Origin: an uncultured Myxococcales bacterium
GTDB lineage: Bacteria; Myxococcota_A; Polyangia; Polyangiales; Polyangiaceae
Direction: 5' to 3'
NCBI GenBank assembly: GCA_937902985.1
Contig: CALFNG010000446.1
Location: 1 to 64,000, forward strand
DNA: 64,000 nucleotides
The notes beneath the pieces are model-generated. The model saw nothing but the letters and a program-made list of their open reading frames with translations. It did no database searches and had not been told where the DNA came from. Positions 50,488 to 61,800 of the stretch are shown piece after piece. The translations under genes were made by a program, and so were the position numbers. How positions within the stretch are numbered: the first letter of the stretch is position 1; every line of letters begins with the position of its first letter.

Positions 50488-52527
50488 TTACTGCCAGGGC
50501 ACTGGCGACTCGGCGGCGCCGCTCTCGTCAGGGTCACGAGCCGGAAACGAGTCGGACGCAATGCCCTCCCAGAAGGTCGCCAGCTCGTCGAGCGTGCGCA
50601 CGCGCCGCGCCGGCGGGAGCCCGGCGAGGAGGGCCCTGCCGTAGCCCTTCCGCACGATGCGCTTGTCGAGGATGGCGACGATCCCGGCGTCGCGTTGCGT
50701 TCGAATCAAGCGGCCGAAGCCTTGCTTCAAGGTCATTGCGGCCGAGGGCACCGAGTACTGGGTGAAGCCGTTGCCCCCCTCCCTGTCGAGCGCCGCGCAT
50801 CGCGCCGCGACGACGGGGTCGTTGGGCGGCGCGAACGGGACCTTGTCGAGAACGACGAGACGGAGCGCCCAACCGGGCACGTCCACCCCCTCCCAGAAGC
50901 TCATCGTCGCGACCAGCACTGCGCGGCCGCTGGCGCGGAATCGGGAAAGGAGCAGGTGCTTCGGGCGCTCGCCTTGCACCATGAGCGGTTGCGTGAGCCG
51001 GCCGCGGAGGCGCGAGGAGAGGGAACGCATCGCGCGCGCGGACGTGCACAGGACGAACGCGCCGCCGCCGGTCATCTTCACGAGTTCGGCGATCCTTTCG
51101 GTGGCGGCGTCGTCGAAGCCCGGGTCGGCGGGCTCTGGCAGGTCGTCGGGGAGATAGAGCGCCGCGCGCGACGCGAAGTCGAACGGCGAGGGCACGATGA
51201 GCTCCGCGGCTTCGGGGGGCGCGCCCAGACGGGCCTTTGCGAAATGGCAGCTCGTTCCCGTCGCCAGCGTCGCGCTCGTGCAGATGACCGTCGGGACGCG
51301 GTCGAAGAGGCGCGTCCGCAGCGTGCCGCCGACGTCGACGGGGCTCGCCCCGAGCGACACGCTGCGCGAGCGCACGTCGATCCAGCGCACGACCCCTGAC
51401 ACCTCGCCGTCGGACTCGACGTGTCTGCCCGCGAGGATGGACTTCAGATCGTCGCGCAGCTCGGCCGCACGACGCGAGACCACTTGGAGGACCTCTTCGT
51501 TGCCGCGCGACCGCGCGATGGCCTCGAGGGCCTCGAGCCGCAGGTCGAGCCCCTCGTGCGCGGCGCGCACCCCGGACGTGATGTCGGACTCGACGAGCAT
51601 TCGACGCGCGTCGCCCGGCCCGCTCGCCGCACCGACAAGGAGCTGGCCAAAGAGCGCACGCGCGGCCTCGCGGGCGCCCTCGAGCGTCTGGCGCACAGGG
51701 CCGCTCTTCAGGGCCTCGAGAGCGTTGACCGAGACCAGGCCCCGCTCGGCGTCGCGCAGGAAGGCCACGATCCGGGCGTTCGAGACGCGCGTACCGAAGA
51801 AGTCGGTCGCGACGTCTTCGACCTGATGCGCCTCGTCGAAGACCACGGCATCATAAGGAGGGAGGACGGCTGCATGTGCCCCTCGCTTACCCGTGCGGAG
51901 CGCGAGGTCGGCCAGCAAGAGGTGGTGGTTGACGACCACGATCTGGGCGTCTTCGGCCTCTTGCCGCATCCGCGTGACGAAGCACGCCTCGAAGTGCTCG
52001 CAGTTGACCCCGATGCGGGTCTCGCTCGACGAGGCCACGTCGCGCCAGACATCGGCGTCTTCGGGCAGATCCGTGAGCTCGGCTCGATCGCCGGTGCCCG
52101 TCGTCTGCGCCCAGTCCGCGACACGGGCGAGCGCGACGCCCATGCCGCGATCGCCCGACGCGCGGGCCTCTCCGAGGCGGCGAAGGCACAGATAGTTCGA
52201 GAGGCCCTTCATCATCGCCGCGTGGACCGTCACGCCGTGCGCGGCGAGCGCTCGGGCGACGATCGGCAGATCCTTGGCGAAGATCTGCTCCTGGAGGGCG
52301 CGCGTCGCCGTCGAGATGATCACCTTTCGACCGCTGAGGACCGCCGGGACCAGGTACGCGAGCGTCTTGCCCGTGCCCGTCCCCGCCTCCACGAAGAGGT
52401 GCCTCTCGCTCTCGAAGGCGTGCTCCACCGCCTCGGCCATGGCGAGCTGGCCTTCGCGATGCTCCCAGCCGGGGAGCGTTCGCGAGAGCGGCGACCCGGG
52501 GCCGAGGACGTCGCGAGCGCGAACCAC
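50488..52527 (-). CDS. DinG/YoaA-family helicase, one Fe-S Cys missing
   Basis: 679 residues. XPD-like SF2 helicase: Walker [10 protein letters not shown] (47-55), [20 protein letters not shown] (Cys114), DEAH (231-234), [29 protein letters not shown]. In DinG/YoaA four cysteines hold a 4Fe-4S cluster. Here Cys114, Cys176 and Cys182 are present but the expected second Cys is Arg171 ([14 protein letters not shown]). Three ligands could still carry a cluster with an outside ligand, or it may be lost. It would remove R-loops or G-quadruplexes during replication stress. Convergent to nothing; the transporter gene lies upstream on the same strand. Confidence 0.88.
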   Translation of the reverse strand: MVRARDVLGPGSPLSRTLPGWEHREGQLAMAEAVEHAFESERHLFVEAGTGTGKTLAYLVPAVLSGRKVIISTATRALQEQIFAKDLPIVARALAAHGVTVHAAMMKGLSNYLCLRRLGEARASGDRGMGVALARVADWAQTTGTGDRAELTDLPEDADVWRDVASSSETRIGVNCEHFEACFVTRMRQEAEDAQIVVVNHHLLLADLALRTGKRGAHAAVLPPYDAVVFDEAHQVEDVATDFFGTRVSNARIVAFLRDAERGLVSVNALEALKSGPVRQTLEGAREAARALFGQLLVGAASGPGDARRMLVESDITSGVRAAHEGLDLRLEALEAIARSRGNEEVLQVVSRRAAELRDDLKSILAGRHVESDGEVSGVVRWIDVRSRSVSLGASPVDVGGTLRTRLFDRVPTVICTSATLATGTSCHFAKARLGAPPEAAELIVPSPFDFASRAALYLPDDLPEPADPGFDDAATERIAELVKMTGGGAFVLCTSARAMRSLSSRLRGRLTQPLMVQGERPKHLLLSRFRASGRAVLVATMSFWEGVDVPGWALRLVVLDKVPFAPPNDPVVAARCAALDREGGNGFTQYSVPSAAMTLKQGFGRLIRTQRDAGIVAILDKRIVRKGYGRALLAGLPPARRVRTLDELATFWEGIASDSFPARDPDESGAAESPVPWQ

Positions 52528-52602
52528 AGCGCGGACCTTCGCACGGCGTCGCCCCGGCAGCCACTGTCGCGAGGCCGCGTCGCGAGGCGACGTGGCCGCC
52601 GC

Positions 52603-54696
52603 TCAGGCCGCGAGCCGCTGCTTCTGGACCGACAGCGTGCGCCCCGCCCGGAGGTCGAGGCGCACGGGCACGACGATCATCGGCAGCCCGCGGCGCTGCA
52701 GCCGCTTCTGGACCATGAAGGCCGTCTCGTTGTGGAGGATGCGATTCCAGAGCGTGTCTTCCTCGAAGATGAGCTGGCCGGCGACGAAGAGCGCCTCGGA
52801 GTAACGGTCCGTCAGGTCGGTCGCGATCTTCTCGACCTCGACGGCGACCTCGGTTCCGACGGCGAACGCGCTCGACGCCGTCAGACCGAGCGACTGCGCG
52901 TAGCGCTCGTAGTTGAGGAGGTGGGCGCGCGTACGCGCCTCGAGGGCCTCGACCTGGTCGGCGCCCTTGAATGACTCGGAGTCGACGACGGCGACGCTGA
53001 CGAAGATGATCCCGCTGAAGTGTCGCGGGAACATGCGAAGGAGCGTCAGGAGCGCGTGCCGACCGAGGCCGCTGTAGCCGCCGACGAGCAGGATCGCGAC
53101 CGCCTTGTTCCGGTCCGGATCGCGCGCCCCGTGATGCTCGAGGAGCCCTCGGGTCCCGGCGGACGCGAACGAGGATTCGGAGATGGGAGCCGGGGGGACG
53201 AAACCCGGCTCCATCGGTCCCCCGCCCTCGAAGGGGCAAGGCAGCTCGTCGTCGAGCTTTCGGAGGGCTCCGACCACGGCGCGGTAGTGGCGCTTGACCA
53301 TGAAGCAGCCGATGACGAGGATCGTCGTCACGAGCATCGTCACCCAGCCGCCGTCTGCGAACTTCTCGATGATCGTGATCACGAGGATGGTGACGCACAA
53401 GACCAGGCCGGCCAGGTGCCCGACGAGGTGCTTGAACCACGTCGCGTGCTCGCGTCGATGGGTGATCCAGAACCGGGTCATCGCCAGGTTCGACAGGCTG
53501 AACGTCAAGAAGACGTTGATCGAGTACATGACGACGAGCTTTGACACGTCGCCGCGCGTGTACACGAGCGCGACGAACGCGAAGAACCCCATGATGGCGA
53601 CGCCATTGCGCATCGACAGGCGGTCGGACAGCGCGGCGAAGCGGTGCGGCAGCCACGAATCGGTCGCCATGTTCGCCATGACGCGCGGCCCATCGAGGAA
53701 CCCGGCCTGCGCCGCCACGAAGAGGAGAGCTCCTTCGGTGAGCAGCGAGCCGACCACGAACCAGCCGCCGACGTGAACCCCCGCGATCGACCAGCCGCCC
53801 GCGATCCGTTCGAGGAGGACGGCGTTCATCGTCTTGCCTTCTTCGGGCCGCGCGTGAACGAGCAGGTACGACAGCAAGATGCCGCCCGCGGTGACCGCCA
53901 GCGATACCGCCATCAGGGTCATCGTGCGCTTCGCCGTCTGGACGCGCGGCTCGCGCATCATCCCGACGCCGTTCGAGACGGCCTCGATGCCGGTATAGGT
54001 GCCGCCACCCATCGAGTAGGCGTGAACGAAGAGCTTGAGGGCGCCGAACATGCCGAGCGCCGTGGTCGTCGCGCTCACGTTCCGGTGCACCTCGGTCGCG
54101 ACCTCGCCGGCGTCGCCCAAGTGGCCGCCGATCGCGACGACGAGCAGCACGATGTGGCTGATGACGAAGAGCGCGAAGACCGGAACGAGCGCCGTCACCG
54201 ACTCCTTGACCCCGCGGATGTTCATCACCGTGAGGAGCCCAACGCCCGCGAACGCCACGGGGAGCTTGATCCAGTGCAACGACTCGGGGATGAAGCTGAA
54301 GACTGCGTCGGCGCCGCTGGCGATCGAGATCGTGATCGTGAGCACGTAGTCGACGAGGAGCGCCGCCCCGGACGCCACGCCGACCTCGGGCGAGAGAAGC
54401 TTCGAGGCGACCACGTACCCGCCGCCTCCCGAGGGGAACTGCTCGATGATGCGGCTGTACCCGTAGCTGATGACGAAGACCGTGCCGGCCGTCGCCGCAG
54501 CGAGGAAGAAGGCGAAGCCGGTGTGTTCGCCGAGCGCGCGAAAGGCTTCGTCGGGACCGTAGGCCGAAGACGAGAGGCCGTCGGCGCCGAGGCCGACCCA
54601 GGCGAGGAGCGCCACCAGGGAGAGCTTGTGAAATGCTTCCGGGTCCTTGACGTCCTTAGGAGCGCCAAAGAGCCATCGTCCGATAGCGTGTGGCAT
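52603..54696 (-). CDS. KimA-like APC-family transporter under riboswitch control
   Basis: 697 residues from ATG 54696. An APC-superfamily permease: WLFGAPKDVKDPEAFHKLSL, then GADGLSSSAYGPDEAF, the substrate-helix break resembling the GSxxG segment (IIEQFPSGGGGYVVASKLLS), and about 12 hydrophobic helices to residue 490. A soluble C-terminal domain (about 530-690) has ILLVGGYSGLGRHALL and VAVVDSESFKGADQVEALEA. This layout fits KimA-type high-affinity potassium importers. A probable c-di-AMP riboswitch lies in its 5' leader, and that pairing is typical of potassium importers in other phyla. Amino-acid transport cannot be excluded. Confidence 0.78.
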   Translation of the reverse strand: MPHAIGRWLFGAPKDVKDPEAFHKLSLVALLAWVGLGADGLSSSAYGPDEAFRALGEHTGFAFFLAAATAGTVFVISYGYSRIIEQFPSGGGGYVVASKLLSPEVGVASGAALLVDYVLTITISIASGADAVFSFIPESLHWIKLPVAFAGVGLLTVMNIRGVKESVTALVPVFALFVISHIVLLVVAIGGHLGDAGEVATEVHRNVSATTTALGMFGALKLFVHAYSMGGGTYTGIEAVSNGVGMMREPRVQTAKRTMTLMAVSLAVTAGGILLSYLLVHARPEEGKTMNAVLLERIAGGWSIAGVHVGGWFVVGSLLTEGALLFVAAQAGFLDGPRVMANMATDSWLPHRFAALSDRLSMRNGVAIMGFFAFVALVYTRGDVSKLVVMYSINVFLTFSLSNLAMTRFWITHRREHATWFKHLVGHLAGLVLCVTILVITIIEKFADGGWVTMLVTTILVIGCFMVKRHYRAVVGALRKLDDELPCPFEGGGPMEPGFVPPAPISESSFASAGTRGLLEHHGARDPDRNKAVAILLVGGYSGLGRHALLTLLRMFPRHFSGIIFVSVAVVDSESFKGADQVEALEARTRAHLLNYERYAQSLGLTASSAFAVGTEVAVEVEKIATDLTDRYSEALFVAGQLIFEEDTLWNRILHNETAFMVQKRLQRRGLPMIVVPVRLDLRAGRTLSVQKQRLAA

Positions 54697-55031
54697 GTGA
54701 ATCCGCGGGCGTTGTTGCGGCGCTCTCGCGCCTTTCCTCGCGTCTACGAGGTTAGCTGCCGGGCTAAGGCGGAAAGGTGCCTTTGCCGGCGCGCGATGCG
54801 TGCCGGCGTTCGCCCCGTGGCAAGGGAGCCAAGCATGGTGGGTCCCCCGTTGGGCCGGCATGGCCGGCCATTCGACGCAGTCCGGACCCTAGTTCGAGGC
54901 GCATCAAGAAAACGTTAAGATTTCGTCGGCAGCCCCCGGCGTCCACATGAAGTCTTGATTGAACGGAGGGAAACCTTTGCAGAATCCTTATCTGGAGGGG
55001 CCTAGGTTTCGCGGCGAAAGGACCTGCCGCC
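54697..55031. other. Divergent intergenic region with riboswitch
   Basis: 335 bp between the KimA-like gene (minus) and the small membrane protein at 55032 (plus). About half is a ydaO/yuaA-like aptamer for the transporter. The remainder (54886-55031) is less GC-rich, with AAGAAAACGTTAAGA (54906-54920), and should contain promoters for both directions; no clean -10/-35 pair is visible. Confidence 0.55.
54730..54885 (-). promoter_or_regulatory. ydaO/yuaA-type c-di-AMP riboswitch
   Basis: Read on the minus strand. The conserved blocks appear in order: GUCGAAU at the 5' side, a 7-bp hairpin GGCCGGC-CAU-GCCGGCC, GGGGGACCCACC, GGGGCGAAC, a GCCGGC/GCCGGC stem, then the highly diagnostic AGCCCGGCAGCUAACCUCGU, with AGACGCGAGGAAAGG closing it. 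The last segment matches the ydaO consensus (CCCGxCAGCUAACCUCGxAGGCG...GGAAGG). The ligand is c-di-AMP, which switches transporter genes off in known cases. A hairpin GGCGC-GAGA-GCGCC (54719-54732) follows and is a candidate expression platform. ATG of the KimA-like gene is 34 bases after the aptamer. Confidence 0.8.
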
Positions 55032-55406
55032 TTGATCCCCACACCGGTTGCACCGCCCGCGGTTCCTGCCGTTGGCGAGCCGTTCGCGCGCTCGCCGTCT
55101 GCTCCTCCCCCGCGGCCTCCGCGTGAGCCGCAGGCGGGCGCCTCGCCTCCCCTTCCGTCGCGATGGCGCGACGTCGACGTCCTCGTCGCGCTCTCCGCCC
55201 TCTGGATCGTGAGCGTCGTTCGGGTCGTCGGAGCGGGCGCGCACCACGAGGTCTTCGGCGCCGAAGCGACCCTCGCGTTCCTCAGCATGTTCGCGATTCC
55301 GTGGATCGTGGTTCGCGGGCGCCTGACCGATCGCGCGCACCGTAACAACGCGCGACCGAGCTTGCGGCTCGTTCGAGGCACGGAGACCCGTAGACGGCGC
55401 ACGTAA
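55032..55406 (+). CDS. Small two-helix membrane protein
   Basis: 124 residues from TTG 55032, with AAAGGA upstream at suitable spacing. A Pro-rich N-terminal 45 residues, two hydrophobic helices (VDVLVALSALWIVSVVRVVG and ATLAFLSMFAIPWIVVRGRL) and a basic C-terminal tail RLVRGTETRRRRT. Family not recognised. It sits 155 bp upstream of atpD on the same strand, but a minisatellite lies in between. Confidence 0.5.
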   Translation: MIPTPVAPPAVPAVGEPFARSPSAPPPRPPREPQAGASPPLPSRWRDVDVLVALSALWIVSVVRVVGAGAHHEVFGAEATLAFLSMFAIPWIVVRGRLTDRAHRNNARPSLRLVRGTETRRRRT

Positions 55407-55425
55407 AGAGGCCGCGCCTCGCTGG

Positions 55426-55475
55426 CCACGTTCTCCACGTTCTCCACGTTCTCCACGTTCTCCACGTTCTCCACG
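55426..55475. repeat. 9-bp minisatellite, 5.5 copies
   Basis: CCACGTTCT is repeated five times plus a partial unit in the 5' region of atpD. No gene uses this region; the opposite strand would encode Glu-Asn-Val repeats but has no start context. Confidence 0.93.
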
Positions 55476-55527
55476 CGTGAGCGCTGTTCTGGAGCATGAG
55501 CGCACGAAGCGCGACGTCGCTCATTGA

Positions 55528-57042
<1,515 letters not shown>

Positions 57043-57048
57043 GCGGCC

Positions 57049-57591
57049 ATGGCTGACAAGATCCAGCTCGAGATCGTCACGCCTCGCGGTCGCGCCCTCT
57101 CGGCGAGCGTCGACGAAGTGACGGCTCCGAGCGTCAACGGCGAGTTCGGCGTGCTCCCCGGCCACTTGCCGCTCCTCGCAGCACTGCGAACGGGGCTCGT
57201 CTCGTACCGGCAAGGCAACGAGACCACCCGCTGCGCCGTCGGCGCCGGCTTCGCCGAGGCGGGCCCCGACAAGCTCGTCATCCTCACCGACGAGTACGCC
57301 GAGCGCGCGCAGATCGATCCCGTCCTCGTGCGAAAGGATCTGGCCGAGGTCGAGCAGCAGCTCGCGAAGCTCGAGGGCGTTCCCATCGTCGCAGCCGGAG
57401 CCAAGGGCGGCGACCAGGGCGAAGTCGAAGCCCGATTGCAGCGCGCCGTGCTCATCGCTCGCGAGAACTGGCTCGCGGCGGAACTCGAGCTCTACGGCGA
57501 TCCGCCGCCGGCGACGCAGCGTCCGTTCGAAGAGTTCGGGCCCGCCCCGCCGCCCCCCGACGACGAGATTCCCCAGGACGGGAGCCAGTAG
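57049..57591 (+). CDS. atpC: F1 ATP synthase subunit epsilon
   Basis: 180 residues. MADKIQLEIVTPRGRALSAS is the beta-sandwich start, with GEFGVLPGHLPLLAALRTGL. The C-terminal helical hairpin is partly replaced by a Gly/Glu segment and a long Pro-rich tail (FGPAPPPPDDEIPQDGSQ), making it about 45 residues longer than usual. The epsilon subunit couples rotation and inhibits ATP hydrolysis. 6 bp after atpD, clearly one operon. Confidence 0.92.
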   Translation: MADKIQLEIVTPRGRALSASVDEVTAPSVNGEFGVLPGHLPLLAALRTGLVSYRQGNETTRCAVGAGFAEAGPDKLVILTDEYAERAQIDPVLVRKDLAEVEQQLAKLEGVPIVAAGAKGGDQGEVEARLQRAVLIARENWLAAELELYGDPPPATQRPFEEFGPAPPPPDDEIPQDGSQ

Positions 57592-57600
57592 CGATCCCCA

Positions 57601-58245
57601 ATGCAACGCTGGGCATCGACGCTCGTCGGTCTCGCGGTCGTCGTCCTGGCCGTTTGGCTGGTGGTGCGCGATTTCCAGCCGCCGGCCCCCGTGGGCCGCG
57701 AGGTCGCTCCCTCGTGGTCGGCCGACGGCGGCAGCCTGGCGAGCCCCAGAGACGGCGGCAGCAGCCCCCCGGCCGCTGGCGGCTATGCGAGCTCCCCTGG
57801 AACGACCGACGACGCCGGTTCCCTCCTCTTGAGCGACCTGGTCGCCGCCGAGTCCGACCGGCGGACCCACGGGGGGATCGGCGCTGCGATGCCAGACGGG
57901 ACGCCGGTGCCTCTTCTGCCCATGGGCACTCCGCGCGAAGTGCGCTTCGGGGTCGTGCTCGTCTCTTACACGGGCGCCCAGCCGAGCGTCGGCGGGGGGC
58001 ACCCCTCGAATCGTTCGCGTGACGACGCGAAGGTGCTCGCGGCCAAGCTCCTCGCCACGGCCCAGCAAGACTTCCACGCTGCCGTGCAGCAAGGGGACGC
58101 CGGCTCGTCCGATGACGTCGGGCGCGTGAAGCTCGGGATCCTCGAGCCCGCGCCCGAGTACGTGCTCTTCACGCTCGCGGCAGGCGGAGTCGCCGGGCCG
58201 GTCGACACGCCACGGGGCTACTGGATCGTCAAGAGGCTCGACTAG
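57601..58245 (+). CDS. Membrane-anchored parvulin-like protein
   Basis: 214 residues. A signal anchor (LVGLAVVVLAVWLVV, about 8-22) and a Gly/Ser/Pro linker lead to a C-terminal domain of about 105 residues with FGVVLVSYTGAQPS, SRDDAKVLAAKLLATAQQDF, LGILEPAPEYVLFTL, and VDTPRGYWIVKRLD. This is the parvulin (PpiC) rotamase pattern, H-I-L ... S-x-x-x-A-x-x-L-A ... ETxxGYHIIK, with the catalytic Cys/Asp positions unclear. Periplasmic; probably a chaperone-like foldase. 10 bp after atpC. Confidence 0.75.
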   Translation: MQRWASTLVGLAVVVLAVWLVVRDFQPPAPVGREVAPSWSADGGSLASPRDGGSSPPAAGGYASSPGTTDDAGSLLLSDLVAAESDRRTHGGIGAAMPDGTPVPLLPMGTPREVRFGVVLVSYTGAQPSVGGGHPSNRSRDDAKVLAAKLLATAQQDFHAAVQQGDAGSSDDVGRVKLGILEPAPEYVLFTLAAGGVAGPVDTPRGYWIVKRLD

Positions 58246-58335
58246 ACGCGACGCATCGACGCCCGTTCGCAACGCGAACCACGGCGCACGCAACGCAACG
58301 CAACGCACCAGACAAGACCGAGGCCGCGAACCGCC

Positions 58336-58623
58336 ATGGCAACGATCGACATCCGCCGACCGCACGCTCTCGCCAAAGAAGAAGCCAAGAAGCGAGCAGA
58401 AGAGCTGGCGAAGTCGATGGAGGCGAAGCTCGGCCTGCAGTGGCGCTGGGAAGGCGATCACATTCGCTTCGAGACGCCCTCCGGCGCGGCCAAGGGTACG
58501 ACCGGCACCGTCGAAGTGTCGGACTCGAGCGTGCGCGTGCAGATCGACCTACCCTTCCTCCTTCGTGTGCTGAAGGGCAAGGTCGAGTCGAAGGTGAACG
58601 AAAAGCTCGCAGAACTGCTCTAA
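58336..58623 (+). CDS. Polyhydroxyalkanoic acid system family protein
   Basis: 95 residues: MATIDIRRPHALAKEEAKKR, MEAKLGLQWRWEGDHIRFET, VSDSSVRVQIDLPFLLRVLK and KVNEKLAELL. This is the full PHA_gran_rgn (PF09650) pattern: an N-terminal Ile-x-Arg-x-H, helix, four-strand sheet and a final amphipathic helix. The family is linked to PHA granule regulation in some proteobacteria; in myxobacteria its role is unknown. Confidence 0.85.
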   Translation: MATIDIRRPHALAKEEAKKRAEELAKSMEAKLGLQWRWEGDHIRFETPSGAAKGTTGTVEVSDSSVRVQIDLPFLLRVLKGKVESKVNEKLAELL

Positions 58624-58805
58624 GACGCCGTCGCGCGGGTTCCGCCGCGCGGGCGACGGCATCGCCATCGTCATCGCCCGCGGCTGAGGCCAAGCGTGGC
58701 CTCGCGGCCCGCGCGCGATCGCGGACCGATTTGTCATGCGTGCATCGCGCTGACTACGTTACGCTTGTCGCGAAAGAGTCGCAGTCGTCCGCGCCGACTT
58801 CGCGC

Positions 58806-61800
58806 ATGTCCCAACCGACCACGTTCAGCCAGCCACCGGAGCCGCTGACGTCGACCCCGTCGCGCGTCCCGGCTCCACTCAGCCCCGAGGTGCAATCGAC
58901 CCTCGCGGAGTCCATACGCCGACTGCGAGCCGAGCTGTCGGCGACCGCCGACCCGGCGCGTCAGGCTCGCTTGCTCACGGAGATCGGCGAAGTCCAGGAA
59001 CGCGGCGGTGACGAGCCGGCCGCGACACGCGACTACCTGGCCGCTTACAGCGCGGACTCGACCTTTCACGAGCCGCTCGAAGGGCTCGTCCGCCTGCTCG
59101 AGAAGCGGCGCAGCCTCCGCAACCTGGGTCGGCTGGTCGACGCGCTCGTGGTCGCCGCTACGAGGCCCGACGAGAAGGTCCGTGCGCTGCTGATGCGCGC
59201 CGCGTACCTCGCCGACGTCGCGGCCAACCCGGCCGAGGCCATGGTCAGCGTGCGTGAGGCCCTCGAGGTCGCCGGAGCGCCGGCACCCGAGCGCTCGAGC
59301 GCGTGGCTCGCGCTCGAGGTCCTGGCCGGCCGAACCGGAGACGCGCGGGCCCGCGAGACGGCTCTGGCCGAGCGCGTGGCGTTCGCGATCGAGCCCACGT
59401 GGCGCGCGCTCCTCTTCGTCGACCGCGCCCGCATGCGCGCCGCGGAGAACGACATCGACGGCGCGATCGCGCTCGCCCAGGAGGCCCGGGCGATCGAGTC
59501 GCAAGCCACGTGGATCGCCACGACCCTGCTCGAGTCCCTCGCCCGTGAACATCCCGGCGTAGCCGGAACCGACGAGGCGCGCGCCCGGCGAGAGCTGCAC
59601 GCGGTTGCTCTCGAAGGCATCGCGAGCCAGGTGCAGCAGGGACTCGTCGACGCCGCGCGCGGCGATGCCCTGGGTGTTCCGCTTTGGATCCGCGAACCGG
59701 CTCGCATGATCGACGCGTGGATGCGCGCGGGCGAGGCGCGCCGCGTGCTCGGGCAGCTCTCGCTCGCGGCCGAGATCCTCGAACGCGCGGCGGCTATCGC
59801 GAACTCCGCCGGCGGCGAAGACGGCAGCGACGACAAGCGGCTCGCAGAAGCCGCCGTCTCCGCCGCGCGGATCCGCGTCGCCGAGCGAATGGGCGACACG
59901 GCGCTCGCCGGCGAGATCGCGGCCCAGTGCCTCGCGACGGCTACCGACGCCGGCCGCGGCGCTGCGCTCGCGATGCGCGTCGCCGAGCAGGCCGCGGCCG
60001 ACGGCGACACCGCGAAGGCGCTCGAAGCCCTCGGGCGCGCCATCGCGAACGACCCTGGATGCCTGCCGGCCCGGGCCCTGCAGCTCGACATGCTCGCCAA
60101 CGGCGCGGATCCCGCGGCCTACGCGGCGCAGCTCGAGGCCTTCGCCGACCACCTCGGTACCGACGAAGCGCGCGGCCGCTCGTTCCTCCTCGCTGCCTTC
60201 GTCTGGGCCGTGCGGGCGGGCGACGGAGCAGGCGCGAAGGCCGCCCTCAGCCAGGCGGCCATGTTCGGCACACCTCCCGCGACAACGGGCCGGCTCGCGC
60301 GCTCGCTCGCGAGCATCGCGGGCGATGCGGCCTGGTACGAGGAGGCCACGAAGCGGCTCCTCGCGGCCGGCAGCGTCGAGACCGAATCGACCTCTCTCTA
60401 CATCGAGCTCGTTCGGCTCCGGCACGCGCGCGGCGACAACGACGCGGTCGCCAAGACGCTCCGCGAGATGGGCGCGACACCGCGAGGGGCCTGGTTGGCC
60501 CGGGTGGTCGAAGCGTTCGCGCCCAGCGGTTCGAAGGACGCCCAGGCGCGCGCGCGAACCGCCGTCGAGGAGCTCGCGGCGATCGAGAGCGACGCCGAGG
60601 TGTCGCGCGGGCTCTCGTTCGTCGCGGCGATGCGAGGCCACGCCGCGGGCGACACCGCCGCCGCCCGGACGCGGCTGCGTGAACTCGCGGATCGCGACGC
60701 GGCCGACGTCCTCGTAGCGTCGTATCTCGCCGATCTCGATCGCGCGGAGGGCGACCACGCCGCCGCGGCTCGGGTCGCTTCGGATGCGGCCGCGGCGACC
60801 ACGGATCCCCTGCTCGCGTCCTCGCTCCGCCTCGAGGCGGGCTTCGAGCGATGGCGAGAGGGCGACCGCGTGGCCGCCATCGAGGAGATGGAAGCGGCGA
60901 CGGCCGGAGCCCCCGAGGCCGCCCAGACCGCCCTCGCCTGGGCGTCGTGGGCGGTCGAACCAGATTCGCTCGAGGCTCGTCGTCGCGCCCTCGAGAGCGC
61001 CGAAGAGGTGGGCGATCGCCGCGTCATCGCGCTCGAACGCTTCGCTCTCGAGATCGCCGCCGAAGACCCCGAAGCGGCCCTCGCGTCGCTCATCGAGATC
61101 GACGAGGGCGAAGACGACGTGGTCGCCGTCGCCGGGGCCCTCGGGCGGCTCGCATGGTCCGGCGGCGCCAGCGACGCCGGGGCCACGCGGGCAGCCACGG
61201 CCCGGATCGCGGCGCGCGGAGAAGGCGGACGGCTGCTGGCCGCTGTCGAGCACGTCCGGCTCGCCCGCGAATCGCACGACCTCGAGGCCCTCACGCTCGA
61301 GACCCGACGCTGGGTCGAAGCCGGCGGCGGGCTCCCGGCAGCGATCGAGTGGCTCTCCGCGGCGACGGCGCTGGGCCAACCCCGTGAAGAGCGCTCCGCG
61401 CGCCTCGCGATCGCCGATTGCCTCTCGGGCACCGGGCGCGACGCCATGCTCGCGAGCGCCGCGCTCCTCAACGCTCGCGTGGATCCAGACAAGCCGGCGC
61501 CTCTTCTCTCTGGCGCCGCCGTCGAGATCCACCTCACGAACCTCGAGCTCGCTCCTCCCGGGTCCGACCCGCGCCGGCGCGCCGCGGTATTGCTCGAAGT
61601 CGATGGCATCCTGGGAGACGACTCGGCCCTCGACGCGACGGCCCTCGCCGGCTGGTCGCTCTTCGCGTCCGCCGCGCTCGACGCGGCGCGGACCGCATTC
61701 GAGAAGGTCGTCGCCGCGCGCCCCGGCGATCTCGCGTCCTGGGAAGGGCTACGCGCCTGCGCCGAGCGCACCGGCGACGTCCCGCTTCGCATCCGAGCCG

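Noticed and set aside
53644-54918. 424-codon plus-strand frame opposite the transporter
   Set aside because: Arg/Asp/His-rich shadow and crosses the riboswitch.
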